From Methanobrevibacter sp. V74 (lineage in GTDB: Archaea; Methanobacteriota; Methanobacteria; Methanobacteriales; Methanobacteriaceae): a DNA stretch of 64,000 bases. Made by a program: the position numbers and the translations under genes. Below the pieces are notes generated by a model. That model was not told where the DNA came from. It saw only the letters and a program-made list of their open reading frames with translations, and searched no databases. This document shows positions 27,006 through 37,220 of this stretch, in pieces. The stretch covers positions 372,001 to 436,000 of the forward strand of contig NZ_CAUJAN010000001.1 of the NCBI RefSeq assembly GCF_963082495.1, given 5' to 3'. Position 1 is the stretch's first letter, and every line of letters begins with the position of its first letter.

Positions 27006-28124
27006 ATGGAAAACTTAAAATTTAATGAGCCAATTTTAGTTACAAGGCCTTTATTACCGCCTATTGAGGAATATGAAGAAAAATTAAATGAAATTTGGGA
27101 AAATAGATGGATTACAAATAATGGTCCAATAGAACGTGAATTTCAAGAAAAACTTAAAGAATTTTTAAGTGTCGATAACATTGAATTATTTGTTAATGGT
27201 CATTCTTCATTGGAAGTAGCTATTAAAGCTCTAAATTTAACTGGCGAAGTAATTACAACTCCTTTTACTTTTGCATCAACTATTCAAGCTATTGTTAATA
27301 ACGGTCTAACTCCGGTTTTTGCAGATGTTGACAAAGAGTATTATAATTTAAATCCAGATAATATTGAAGAATTAATCACTGATAAGACTTCAGCTATAAT
27401 GCCAGTTCATGTTTTTGGAAATCCTTGCGATGTTGATAAAATTGAAAAAATAGCTAAAAAACATGATTTAAAAGTTATCTACGATGCGGCTCATGCATTC
27501 GGGGTTAAAATTAATGATAATCCAATCGCATCTTATGGGGACATTAGCATGTTCAGTTTCCATGCAACTAAAGTATTTAATACTATTGAAGGTGGAGCAC
27601 TTATTTATGATGATCCTGAATTAGAATATAAATTCAAATCAATTAAAAATTTTGGTATTACTCCTGATAAGGAAGAAATTCAATTTTTAGGCATCAATGC
27701 TAAAATGAACGAATTTGAAGCAGCAATGGGTTTAATTAACTTAAATCATATTGAAGAGGCCATTGCAAAAAGAAAAATAATCTATGAAAAATATTTAGAA
27801 TGTTTATCTGGTCTTGAAAATGAGGGGGTAATTAAAGTATTAAGGCCAATGAAAAATGTGGATTATAATTATTCTTATTTCACCGTTAAATTGAATACTT
27901 TTGAAGAAAAAAATCATTTATTTGAAAAATTACCGGAATATAATGTATATGCTAAAAGATATTTCTATCCTCCATGTAATGAATTTCCAGCATATGACTT
28001 TGACAAAAATACTCCAATAGCTAAAAATATTAGTGATACTATCCTTTCTTTACCTTTATATTTAGATTTAACAGTTGAAGATATTGAAAAGATTTGTAAA
28101 ATAATTGAATATGAATTAAAATGA
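27006..28124 (+). CDS. DegT/DnrJ/EryC1-family sugar aminotransferase
   Basis: A 372-aa PLP-dependent enzyme that adds an amino group to a nucleotide-linked keto sugar. Recognised by VNGHSSLEVAIKALNL, the aldimine pocket DAAHAFGVKI, and the Schiff-base lysine Lys189 in MFSFHATKVFNTIEGG. Length and order match the family. It probably supplies an amino sugar for the surface polymer made by the neighbouring transferases. The next gene starts 17 bases after its stop, so they are likely one transcript. Confidence 0.88.
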   Translation: MENLKFNEPILVTRPLLPPIEEYEEKLNEIWENRWITNNGPIEREFQEKLKEFLSVDNIELFVNGHSSLEVAIKALNLTGEVITTPFTFASTIQAIVNNGLTPVFADVDKEYYNLNPDNIEELITDKTSAIMPVHVFGNPCDVDKIEKIAKKHDLKVIYDAAHAFGVKINDNPIASYGDISMFSFHATKVFNTIEGGALIYDDPELEYKFKSIKNFGITPDKEEIQFLGINAKMNEFEAAMGLINLNHIEEAIAKRKIIYEKYLECLSGLENEGVIKVLRPMKNVDYNYSYFTVKLNTFEEKNHLFEKLPEYNVYAKRYFYPPCNEFPAYDFDKNTPIAKNISDTILSLPLYLDLTVEDIEKICKIIEYELK

Positions 28125-28140
28125 TTGTGGTGTTTTGTTA

Positions 28141-30162
28141 ATGAATATTAAAAGTAAAGGAAAAAATCTAGCCAAAAAGCTTTTAATGAGACATTTTGAT
28201 TATTATTTGCAACCAACTATTGATTTAAAAGTCAATGGTGATGAAATAATAATTAAAACTAATCAAAAAGTTATATCTCATTCATATATAGAAATTAAAC
28301 ATAGAACAAGTGGCAGGAGATTAGTTTCAAAAATAAAATCATCAACTGCAATATTTAAGGTTTCTGAGTTACTTGAAATGGCTGATAAAGGATTATTGGA
28401 TTTTTATTTCAAAATTATGGGTAAATTAATATTTTATAAAAAAAGAATTTTATTTATTCCTACAAATCACTTATTCAAAGCAATATTTTACGAGAAAAAT
28501 CTTGTTTTAAATGCTTATAAAACTAATTACGGTAACTTATCTGTAAAAATTGAAGATATTGATTTTGATTATACAATTAATGAGCTAAAAACTGTTGATG
28601 ATAATAAGATATTAATTGAAGGTACTTTTGATGTTTTAAATGAGGATATTCATAATATTGATAAAACTACAATAATTGCTAATCATCGTCTTGAAAGTCA
28701 AAGTAATGTTTTTGACCTTGATTTTAAAGTAGATGAAACAAATAAAAAACATTATACTTTTAAAGGCGTCATTGATGAGATTAAAAGTTCATCAGATAAC
28801 ATATTAGATTTGAGAATGGATTTCTATTTAAGAATTTATGATGAGGATATTTATTACCAGTCTTTAATTGATTTATCAACATTCAAGTACTTTGAGAATG
28901 ATGAAGATAGGTTTCTAATTAAGTTTGAAAAAGATGGTAAAGTATATTCATTTTATGCAACTGAAAATAGACATTCTCTTGCATTATGGATTACTACAGA
29001 ATCTGCATGGTTGAAATCATATACTATTGCATGTGGGAGAACTGTTTATTCAAAAACTTTAAAAAAACCATTAAATAATAAAATGATTTTCTTTGAAAGC
29101 TTTTTCGGCAAATCATATTCAGGCAATCCTAAATATTTATATGAAGCAATGCTTGAAATGGGGATGGATAAAGAATATACTTTTGTATGGGCTTATTCTG
29201 GAAAAAACAAAGATATTATTCCGGGTAATCCAATTATAGTTGATCGATTCGAATCTGGGGATTATTATAAGTACTTAGCCTTATCAAAATATTGGATTAA
29301 TAATATTATTTTCCCAATTCATAAAAAAAGGCCTGGAAATGTCTATTTACAAACTTGGCATGGTACTCCACTTAAGAAATTGGGTTATGATATTACAATT
29401 CCTGGGCCTGAAGTTCAAGGAAGGCAAAATTTCTATAACGAATCTAGAAACTGGGATTATTTAATTTCATCAAATCATTATTCAACAAAAATATTTAGAA
29501 GAGCATTTAAATTTGAAAAAGAAATTTTAGAGGATGGTTATCCTATTAATGATATATTCTTTAGAGATAACATGGACTTTGTTAAAACTTTAAAATCAAA
29601 ACTAGGCATCGATGAGGATAAAAAAATCATTTTATATGCTCCAACTTGGAAGGATGATGAACAAAATGGATCATGGGAACATTATTTTAATTTAGAAATT
29701 GATTTTGAAAGGTTATATAAGGAATTTTCAGATGAATATGTCATAATTTTAAAAATGCATCATTTAGTTTCTGAAAATCTCAAAATTGATGAAAAAATGA
29801 AAGATTTTGCAATAGATTTATCAAGTTATGATGATATTCAGGAGTTATATGTTTTATCTGATATATTAATAACTGATTATTCGTCAGTATTTTTTGATTA
29901 TTCACATTCAAGAAAACCTATTTTATTCTTCGTTCCTGATTTAAATCATTATATTGAAAATGTACGTGGTTTGTATTTAAATATGGAAAAGGAACTTCCA
30001 GGACCACTTATAAAAGATAATGATGAATTGATTGAGGTAATTAAAAATATTGATGATGTTTCAATAGATTATCGTGATAAATACAATGAATTTTATAATA
30101 GATTTTGTAATTTATGTAGTGGGGATTCTGCTAAAATAATTATCGAAAAAATTTTCAAATAA
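28141..30162 (+). CDS. CDP-glycerol glycerophosphotransferase (TagF/TagB-like), block A
   Basis: About 673 aa. The N-terminal third is a beta-rich module with the repeat signature IEIKHRTSGRRLVSKIKSS (about 60-80), also found in three copies in the paralogue at 52653. The C-terminal catalytic domain (about 305-673) has FFESFFGKSYSGNPKY, TWHGTPLKKLGYD (about 405), APTWKDDEQN and ILITDYSSVFFDYSHS (about 577). It transfers glycerol phosphate from CDP-glycerol to a growing polymer at the inner membrane face. I use ATG 28141, eight bases after GGTG. First gene of a block (transferase, LicD, ATP-grasp/HAD, long GT2) that recurs in decayed form at 52.6-57.5 kb. Confidence 0.88.
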   Translation: MNIKSKGKNLAKKLLMRHFDYYLQPTIDLKVNGDEIIIKTNQKVISHSYIEIKHRTSGRRLVSKIKSSTAIFKVSELLEMADKGLLDFYFKIMGKLIFYKKRILFIPTNHLFKAIFYEKNLVLNAYKTNYGNLSVKIEDIDFDYTINELKTVDDNKILIEGTFDVLNEDIHNIDKTTIIANHRLESQSNVFDLDFKVDETNKKHYTFKGVIDEIKSSSDNILDLRMDFYLRIYDEDIYYQSLIDLSTFKYFENDEDRFLIKFEKDGKVYSFYATENRHSLALWITTESAWLKSYTIACGRTVYSKTLKKPLNNKMIFFESFFGKSYSGNPKYLYEAMLEMGMDKEYTFVWAYSGKNKDIIPGNPIIVDRFESGDYYKYLALSKYWINNIIFPIHKKRPGNVYLQTWHGTPLKKLGYDITIPGPEVQGRQNFYNESRNWDYLISSNHYSTKIFRRAFKFEKEILEDGYPINDIFFRDNMDFVKTLKSKLGIDEDKKIILYAPTWKDDEQNGSWEHYFNLEIDFERLYKEFSDEYVIILKMHHLVSENLKIDEKMKDFAIDLSSYDDIQELYVLSDILITDYSSVFFDYSHSRKPILFFVPDLNHYIENVRGLYLNMEKELPGPLIKDNDELIEVIKNIDDVSIDYRDKYNEFYNRFCNLCSGDSAKIIIEKIFK

Positions 30163-30171
30163 GGTGTTTTA

Positions 30172-31152
30172 ATGGGAATTAAACAAAAAATAGGAAATAA
30201 AATATTAAACAGTAGTGGCTCAATTCAGCATTATAAATATGAAATTAATAAATTAAGTAAAAAAGTTGAAAGACTTGAAAAAGAAAATAAATCAACAAAC
30301 AGACTTCTTAATACATTATTCCTTGATTATGAATTAACTCCATCTCCTTTACTTAAAAATTTTAGGGATTTATCTCTGGAACTTTTAAGATTCATGGATA
30401 ATATTTGTATTAAATATGAGTTTGAATGGTGGATAAGGGGAGGAACATTCCTTGGTGCAATCAGACATGATGGATTTATTCCTTGGGATGACGATATGGA
30501 TTCTGGAATGATGAGGGATTATTATGATAAATTTATTGATGTGCTCCCGGAAGAAATTGAAAGAAACAATTTACAAGATAATATAACATTTGAATTTAGA
30601 CAAAGGAATGCATTTGTTCAAGGTGCAACTTCATTTTTACAACTGATATATTATGATGATTTAAAAAATGGCACTGATTTAACTGCTTTGGATATTTTCC
30701 CATTTGATTATATGAAAGATTATAATGGAGAAGATTTTGGTCAATTATATGAAGATGTTAGATTACAATATTATCATGATTTGGTTGATACGGGGGATTA
30801 TGAAGCATCTATTGCTAAAGTTTATGAAAGTTTGAATTTAACAAGAGAAAAAACTAATTTCATATTAAATGGGGTTGAAGGATCCGCTGGTCCAAATAGG
30901 ATTAATAAACTTCAAGTTTTCAATACTGATGACATTCAACCTTTTAAAAGAGTTAAATTTTGTAAATATGAGTTTCCAGGACCTAAAGATAAAGATTATT
31001 ATTTAAAAAATTATTATGGTGATTATTGGAAAGTTCCCAGTGTTTTAACATTCCATCCAAGAATGGGTAGACTTAGAAAATATCAAGATATTGTTGAAAT
31101 TTTAGAAAATGAAACTATTAAATTTAAAGAAATTAATGATAATTTTGAATAG
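30172..31152 (+). CDS. LicD-family phosphotransferase
   Basis: A 326-aa protein with the LicD nucleotidyltransferase-fold signature WWIRGGTFLGAIRHDGFIPW (86-105) followed by Asp106-Asp107-Asp108, the metal-binding acidic group. An N-terminal coiled coil (about 15-50, INKLSKKVERLEKENKS) precedes it. LicD proteins transfer phosphocholine or related phospho-groups from CDP-linked donors to surface glycans. With CDP-glycerol made nearby, a phosphoglycerol or similar decoration is plausible. It lies ten bases after the transferase and six before the ATP-grasp gene: a tight operon. Confidence 0.88.
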   Translation: MGIKQKIGNKILNSSGSIQHYKYEINKLSKKVERLEKENKSTNRLLNTLFLDYELTPSPLLKNFRDLSLELLRFMDNICIKYEFEWWIRGGTFLGAIRHDGFIPWDDDMDSGMMRDYYDKFIDVLPEEIERNNLQDNITFEFRQRNAFVQGATSFLQLIYYDDLKNGTDLTALDIFPFDYMKDYNGEDFGQLYEDVRLQYYHDLVDTGDYEASIAKVYESLNLTREKTNFILNGVEGSAGPNRINKLQVFNTDDIQPFKRVKFCKYEFPGPKDKDYYLKNYYGDYWKVPSVLTFHPRMGRLRKYQDIVEILENETIKFKEINDNFE

Positions 31153-31157
31153 ATAAT

Positions 31158-32474
31158 ATGAAAAATATTTTAGTGTTTCCATGTGGTTCTGAAATAGGGT
31201 TGGAAATCCATAATGCTTTAAAATACAGTAAAGATTTTAAATTATTTGGTGGGTCTAGTGTAGATGATCATGGTAAATTTGTATATGCGAATTATATTTC
31301 AGATATTCCCTTTATTGACGATGAAAATCTTTTAGATTGCTTAAACAGCATTATTGATGAATATGATATTGATTTAATTTATCCTTCACATGATGATGTT
31401 GTTTTAAAATTAGCAGAACTTAAAAATGATTTAAATGCTCATGTAGTCGTATCTAATGATGAAACTTGTGACATTTGCAGATCTAAAAGTAAAACTTATA
31501 AATATTTCTCAGATTTTGATTTCATACCTAAAGTGTATGATATTTCAATAGATAGTTTTAACAACATGGAAAAAGTTATAAAAGTTGCAAAAGATGAATT
31601 TCCTATATTTTTAAAACCTGATATAGGTCAAGGAGCCAAAGGAGTTGCTATTGCAAATAATGTGGACGATTTAGAACATCATTTCACGGAAAACCCATCT
31701 TTAATAGCTGTCGAGTATTTGCCCAATGAAGAATATACTATTGATTGTTTTTCAGCTAATGGGGAATTATTGTATTGTGAGATGAGAGAAAGAATTCGTG
31801 TAAAAGACGGGATTAGTGTAAATGCAATAACCATTAAAACTGAAAAGCGTGTTAGAGAAATTGCTCAAATTATTAACTCTAAATTAACTTTTTATGGGGC
31901 ATGGTTTTTTCAACTTAAAAAAGATAAGAATGACGAATATAAACTTCTAGAAATAGCTCCAAGAATTGCCGGCACCATGGCATTACATAGGAATACTGGA
32001 ATAAATTTCCCATTATTAACATTATACACTCATTTAGGAATAGATGTAAGTATAATTTCTAATGAAAATAAATTAACCATTGATAGGGCATTAACTAATT
32101 GTTTTATTTATGAAATTGATTATGATAGGGTTTATCTTGACTTTGATGATACAGTATTTGTCAAAGGTAAAGTTAACACTTATCTAATGATGTTTTTATA
32201 CCAATGTGTAAATGAAAACAAACAGATTATCCTGATTACAAAACACCTTAAAGATATAAATGAAACATTAGAAGCTTTAAAAATAGATATTAACTTATTT
32301 GATGAGATTATAACATTGACAAAAGACGATGATAAATTTAAATATATGGATAATGATGTGCCCTCAATTTTCATTGATGACTCATTTTCAGAAAGATTAG
32401 CTATTTCAAATAAACTTAAAATCCCCGTATTTGATTTAGATGCTGTAGAATCATTAATTAATTGGAGAATGTAG
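31158..32474 (+). CDS. ATP-grasp ligase fused to a HAD-type phosphatase domain
   Basis: 438 aa. Residues 1-310 form an ATP-grasp protein of the carbamoyl-phosphate-synthase-like type: FLKPDIGQGAKGVAI loop, VEYLPNEEYTIDCFS and the metal-binding LLEIAPRIAGTMALH. Residues 320-438 are a small HAD domain with Asp328-Phe-Asp330-Asp-Thr in YLDFDDTVF, Thr in LITKHLK (motif II-like) and Asp407-Asp408 in FIDDSFSER. The ligase would attach an acid or amino acid to a polymer precursor, and the HAD part might remove a phosphate; both are inference. It is coupled to licD upstream (6 bases) and GT2 downstream (4 bases). A relic of its HAD end survives at 55444-55609. Confidence 0.82.
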   Translation: MKNILVFPCGSEIGLEIHNALKYSKDFKLFGGSSVDDHGKFVYANYISDIPFIDDENLLDCLNSIIDEYDIDLIYPSHDDVVLKLAELKNDLNAHVVVSNDETCDICRSKSKTYKYFSDFDFIPKVYDISIDSFNNMEKVIKVAKDEFPIFLKPDIGQGAKGVAIANNVDDLEHHFTENPSLIAVEYLPNEEYTIDCFSANGELLYCEMRERIRVKDGISVNAITIKTEKRVREIAQIINSKLTFYGAWFFQLKKDKNDEYKLLEIAPRIAGTMALHRNTGINFPLLTLYTHLGIDVSIISNENKLTIDRALTNCFIYEIDYDRVYLDFDDTVFVKGKVNTYLMMFLYQCVNENKQIILITKHLKDINETLEALKIDINLFDEIITLTKDDDKFKYMDNDVPSIFIDDSFSERLAISNKLKIPVFDLDAVESLINWRM

Positions 32475-32477
32475 AAC

Positions 32478-34334
32478 ATGACTAATGAATACAAATTATC
32501 TGTTGTAGTTTTAGTTTACAATACGGAATATTACTTAGATGACTGTTTAGATTCACTTATAAATCAGACATTGGATGATATTGAAATTATATGTGTTAAT
32601 GATGAAAGTACAGACAATAGTTTAAATATTTTAAAACAATATGCAAGAAAATATGATAATATCAAAATAATAGACCAGAAAAATCAAGGTGGAGCTATTG
32701 CTGGAAATAATGGTTTAAAAATTGCTAAAGGAGAATATATAGCGATTATTGATTCCGATGATATTGTTGTAGAAGATGCTTATGAAAAATTATATAAAAA
32801 AGCTAAGAAAACAGATTCTGACATTGTTGCAGGTAAGCCAGTTAAATATGTAAATCAATATCAAAGACAAATTGCATTTAAAAATAATATCTGGGATGAA
32901 GAAAGAACATTTACTGTTGATGAATTTAAAGAAATATATTATGATGTTTTCTACTGGAATAAAATCTACAGACGTAAATTAGTTGAAGAACATGACATCT
33001 ACATGATTCCAGGTAAAATTTATGCTGATGTGCCATTAGTATATAGAGCTTATTCCTTTGCTGATAAAATGAGTATTATTCCAGATGTGGTATATTATTG
33101 GCGTAGACGTGCACAAGAAGACATTATTAAAGGAAATAGCGATACATCTGTAAGTAAAAGTTTACTTGATATTCCGAACATGAAAGATAGACTTTCAACT
33201 TATTATTATGTAAAAGATTACTTTATTGAAGCCGGTTTGGAAAAATACTTTAATTATGTTATTAAAACCTATGTAGAAAGATTTTTCTATCCAATAAAAG
33301 GCATATTAAAAGATGATAATTTCAAAGAAGTTTATTTAAAAGAGATTAAATGCATATTGTCTGAAATTGATGAGTTATATGATAATAATTTGGATAAAAG
33401 ATATAATCTGTTTTTTTACTTTATTTTAAATGATATGGATGATGAGTTAGAAGATTTCTTAAATTTTGATTTAGATGAAAAATCAACCGTTACTCGTGAT
33501 GGAAAAGTATATTGGAATGTTAAATTCTTTGACAATCCTGAATATAACATTCCAGATGAAATCTTTGAAATTAAAAAAGTTGAAGATAATTTCATAAATG
33601 TTGAGGATATTTCTGCTGATTCAGAATATATTTACTTCCACAATATTTCTTTACCTTCAAACTTAAAAATTAAAGATGTAAAAGCTTCTTTTATGGGTTT
33701 AACTAAAAGAGATACAGTTAAGGAAAATAATGTTTATGAATTTAGTTTAGACAACACAGGAAATAACATTTATAATGGTAAAGTTGAAATTAGCAAGATA
33801 AATAACATTAACAATTATGATGTTCACTTAAAAGTTATTTATGACAATGATACTTATGAACTATTTAGATTAAAAGAAATATTATTTGAAAAGAGCAGTG
33901 ATGAGATAGTTAAATTAAATAAAAATGATAATTTAATATTCTTTTTTACATCTTTAGGTAATTTTTCAATAACAAAGGGATATTGTAAAAATTTCTTTGA
34001 GTATAATATTGACAGTAATGGAATGTTTTTAATTCCAAAAACAAATGGTGCGGCTATTTATAAAGTTGTATTCAACTATAAGTATGATAATGTTTACTTT
34101 ACTCAGACAGATAACTCTCCAAAGATTAGATTGCAAAATGAATTAGAATTAATTTGGAAGTATAGTATTGATGAAAATACAAAATATAATCTTTTTGTTG
34201 AAATTCATAAGAAAAAATTTAAATTAAAGAAAAATGCTTTTGTTGATTTTAAAAATCAAGAAATAGAGTATAACGGTAAAAAAATTAGAATTTTCGAAGA
34301 CCCTGAGGGATATATTGCAATAATATTAAAATAA
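32478..34334 (+). CDS. Long GT2 glycosyltransferase with C-terminal accessory domain, block A
   Basis: 618 aa. The N-terminal GT-A domain (about 1-240) shows VVLVYNTEYYLDDCLDSL, VNDESTDNSLNIL and the DxD-type IDSDDIVV (about 91). A helical linker follows, and residues 340-618 are a beta-rich unassigned region. Length and plan resemble bacterial wall-teichoic-acid GlcNAc transferases of the TarS type, which carry C-terminal trimerisation or carbohydrate-binding modules; that comparison is inference. It starts four bases after the ATP-grasp/HAD stop. Its paralogue at 55630 shares the N-terminus almost word for word (VNDESTDNSLNILKKYARKY). Confidence 0.85.
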   Translation: MTNEYKLSVVVLVYNTEYYLDDCLDSLINQTLDDIEIICVNDESTDNSLNILKQYARKYDNIKIIDQKNQGGAIAGNNGLKIAKGEYIAIIDSDDIVVEDAYEKLYKKAKKTDSDIVAGKPVKYVNQYQRQIAFKNNIWDEERTFTVDEFKEIYYDVFYWNKIYRRKLVEEHDIYMIPGKIYADVPLVYRAYSFADKMSIIPDVVYYWRRRAQEDIIKGNSDTSVSKSLLDIPNMKDRLSTYYYVKDYFIEAGLEKYFNYVIKTYVERFFYPIKGILKDDNFKEVYLKEIKCILSEIDELYDNNLDKRYNLFFYFILNDMDDELEDFLNFDLDEKSTVTRDGKVYWNVKFFDNPEYNIPDEIFEIKKVEDNFINVEDISADSEYIYFHNISLPSNLKIKDVKASFMGLTKRDTVKENNVYEFSLDNTGNNIYNGKVEISKINNINNYDVHLKVIYDNDTYELFRLKEILFEKSSDEIVKLNKNDNLIFFFTSLGNFSITKGYCKNFFEYNIDSNGMFLIPKTNGAAIYKVVFNYKYDNVYFTQTDNSPKIRLQNELELIWKYSIDENTKYNLFVEIHKKKFKLKKNAFVDFKNQEIEYNGKKIRIFEDPEGYIAIILK

Positions 34335-34336
34335 TA

Positions 34337-34985
34337 ATGAAAATCATTTGGTTAGTTAAAAATCCTTGTTTATGATGGAAAGTATCTAAAATAGAATTTT
34401 TAAAATGATTTAATGGTGTAAAGTGATATAAAGAAAAATATATTTCATATTTTGGAGATAAGTGCAGAAAACAATTGAAAAGATCTATTCTATACAAATC
34501 CTGAATTATTTAGTGAAATATTGTATCACAGATCTGGGCCATTTTATTTACAAGCTTGGCATGGAACTACATATAAAAAAATAAATCCCATTAAAAATCT
34601 TCTCCACATTAGGCTAAATCCACAGGTAGGGGTGTGTTTTTAATTGAATTATTATTTTACAGAAAAATTTAAATCTTGTATATTAGAAATGGAATATCAG
34701 GTTAATGGTATTTTTTACAATGAATGAAATATTAGTCAAAAATAAGTGAAATTCGCAATAAATTAAAAAGTAAAAAACCAGTTATTTATCATGCTTCTGA
34801 CTTGGAAAGCATGAAAATGTAACTTGATGGCCATACTTTGATGTTAATGAGGTTATGAAGTAGTTTGTAAAAGTGAAGAAGAATTATCTTGATGTAGAGA
34901 TGTCCAGTTCTATGAAGAATTTTTCAATGGGTTTTGTAGTTTTCATGATGGAACTAAAACATATAGAGTCATTGAATACATTTGG
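34337..34985 (+). pseudogene. CDP-glycerol glycerophosphotransferase relic
   Basis: The gap between two intact genes carries scattered remains in several frames: a short KIIWLVKNP start at 34337, GPFYLQAWHGTTYKKI near 34540 (compare TWHGTPLKKLG), EIRNKLKSKKPVIYHAS near 34750 (compare the APTW region), and FYEEFFNGFC, DGTKTYRVIEYIW at the end (compare FYERFCSIDDGNASRRIVEKIW). Order and spacing match one shortened transferase. Many stops and shifts make it dead. Confidence 0.75.
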
Positions 34986-35041
34986 GTGAAAACAACGTTT
35001 CTACAGAAGTTTTGCTAAAATGTACTGAATTTGGTGATTTA

Positions 35042-37204
35042 ATGACATTTATAACTGTAATTATTCCATTTAATAGATCTAAAAGATATTTAAAAGATTG
35101 TTTAGATAGTTTATCTCAACAAAATTTAGAAGATGAAGAAATTATATTAATATTAAATGGAGTTAAAGAAGATATTGATGATTTATTGGCGTTTTATGAT
35201 TTAAATATTACTATTAAATCATTTGAAAATGAAATTACTGTATCAAAAGCAAGAAATGAGGCATTAAAAATAGCTAATGGAAAATATGTCTATTTTATTG
35301 ATAGTGATGATTATGTTTATCAAGATGCTTTGGCTAAACTTATTAATGTTGCTAAAGCAACTAATGCTGATTTTATTAATGGGGAAAGGATTAGTACGTT
35401 TTTTATTAGAGAAAGATTTGATGAGGAACTTGAAAAATTAGTAGAAAAGGGAAATTATCTTTTAACTAAAAATAATTTAAGTGATGAAGAATTTTCTTAT
35501 AACTTACTTGTCGGAGATAAGACTGATTCTTTAGAGGTTTTATCGGTTTTGCATTCTTTAATTAAAAAAGAAAGAATTAATAATATATTATTCGATGAAT
35601 CTAGAAGATATTTATGTGATTATGATTTTATGACCGATATTTTAGAAAATATTGATTCATTTGTAGGAGTAGAAGATGCCTTATATGGTAAAAGAAAGAG
35701 TGATGATTCAATTAATCTTGCATCGCTTAATCAGGAAATGGCTAATGATTCTTTTGTAATTTATGTACAGAATTATAAAAAAGCTATTCAAAACATCAAA
35801 AATGACGTATTAATTGATGTGATGAATTCAAAACTATTTAAATATTATTATGAAAATTTTGCGTTTGATTTTTATTCCCATCCCAATAATAAATGGAGAA
35901 ATGAATACTTTGATATGTTAAGTGACTTATTTATAAATCTTAACTTTAAAAAAATATCGTGGGTACAAAAAAGAGAATTAAAAGCTATTAAATCTCACGA
36001 TAAAAATAAACTTCGTAAAATACTTAAATTAAGGATTAATTTTGTTAAACTTCTTGAAATGAATAGTATTTGGAGAATAAAAACTGCAATATACTATAAA
36101 ATTTTCAATAAAAAAGAAATCAACAATAATCAAATAATATTTTGTAGTTTCATAGGGAATTATTACTCAGATAGTCCAAAATATTTATATGAATATTTAT
36201 ATGAAAATTATAATGATAAATATGATTTTGTATGGGTTTTGAATAATAAAAATGTTGAAATTCCAGGAAATCCAAAGAAGGTTAAAAGATTTTCTCTTGA
36301 TTATTATAGGGAAGTTGCACGTTCAAAATATTGGGTTATTAATGGGAGACAATCAGATATATTAGTTAAAAGAGACGATCAGGTAATTGTTTCAACTTGG
36401 CATGGAACCCCCCTTAAAAAATTAGGTCTGGATATTGGAAACATACACTCCAGAAATCCTAATCTTAAACAGTCATATATTGATGTTTCAAAAGAATGGG
36501 ATTATCTAATTTCACCAAATAAATATACTACAGATATTTTAAAAAGCTCATTTGGATATCAAAATGATATTTTGGAAACAGGTTATCCAAGAAATGATAT
36601 CTTGTATAAATATAATGAAGATAAAGTTAACCAAATTAAAACTTCTTTAAATATTCCAGATGATAAAAAAGTCATTTGTTATGCTCCAACTTGGAGAGAT
36701 GATGAATTTGTTGATGCTGGTCAGGTTAAATTTAAATTAAAGCTTGAATTAAATAAATTAAAAGAAGCGTTAAGTGATGAATACATTATTTTAATTAGAA
36801 CTCATTATTTTATTTCTAATAACCTTGATTTAGAAGGGGTTGGAGATTTTGCAATAGATGTAAGCAAATATGATGATATTGGGGAGTTATATTTAATTAG
36901 CGATATTTTAATCACCGATTATTCCAGTGTATTCTTTGACTTTGCAAACCTTAAACGACCAATATTATATTATACATATGATTTAGAAAAATACGAAAAT
37001 GTTTTAAGAGGATTTTACATTGATATTCATGAAGAAGTACCTGGACCACTGTTAAGAACAACTGAGGAAGTTATTGATGCTATTAAAAATATTGAATCTT
37101 TAAAAGAGGAATATGGTGATAAATATGATATTTTTTATGAAAGATTCTGTAGTATTGATGATGGTAATGCTTCTAGAAGAATAGTGGAGAAAATCTGGGA
37201 ATAA
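35042..37204 (+). CDS. Two-domain transferase: GT2 plus CDP-glycerol glycerophosphotransferase
   Basis: About 720 aa. Residues 1-240 are a GT2 domain (VIIPFNRSKRYLKDCLDSL, YFIDSDDYVY). Residues about 355-720 are a TagF-like domain with FCSFIGNYYSDSPKYLYEYL, TWHGTPLKKLGLD (about 452) and ILITDYSSVFFDFANLKRP. The open frame extends 20 codons further upstream into relic DNA, but GGTGA at 35033-35037 sits four bases before the ATG at 35042, and MTFITVIIPFN is a normal GT2 start. The domain order is the reverse of the CDP-glycerol/GT4 fusion at 23429. It likely extends a mixed sugar/glycerol-phosphate polymer. Confidence 0.86.
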   Translation: MTFITVIIPFNRSKRYLKDCLDSLSQQNLEDEEIILILNGVKEDIDDLLAFYDLNITIKSFENEITVSKARNEALKIANGKYVYFIDSDDYVYQDALAKLINVAKATNADFINGERISTFFIRERFDEELEKLVEKGNYLLTKNNLSDEEFSYNLLVGDKTDSLEVLSVLHSLIKKERINNILFDESRRYLCDYDFMTDILENIDSFVGVEDALYGKRKSDDSINLASLNQEMANDSFVIYVQNYKKAIQNIKNDVLIDVMNSKLFKYYYENFAFDFYSHPNNKWRNEYFDMLSDLFINLNFKKISWVQKRELKAIKSHDKNKLRKILKLRINFVKLLEMNSIWRIKTAIYYKIFNKKEINNNQIIFCSFIGNYYSDSPKYLYEYLYENYNDKYDFVWVLNNKNVEIPGNPKKVKRFSLDYYREVARSKYWVINGRQSDILVKRDDQVIVSTWHGTPLKKLGLDIGNIHSRNPNLKQSYIDVSKEWDYLISPNKYTTDILKSSFGYQNDILETGYPRNDILYKYNEDKVNQIKTSLNIPDDKKVICYAPTWRDDEFVDAGQVKFKLKLELNKLKEALSDEYIILIRTHYFISNNLDLEGVGDFAIDVSKYDDIGELYLISDILITDYSSVFFDFANLKRPILYYTYDLEKYENVLRGFYIDIHEEVPGPLLRTTEEVIDAIKNIESLKEEYGDKYDIFYERFCSIDDGNASRRIVEKIWE

Positions 37205-37220
37205 TTTATAATAGGTGTTA

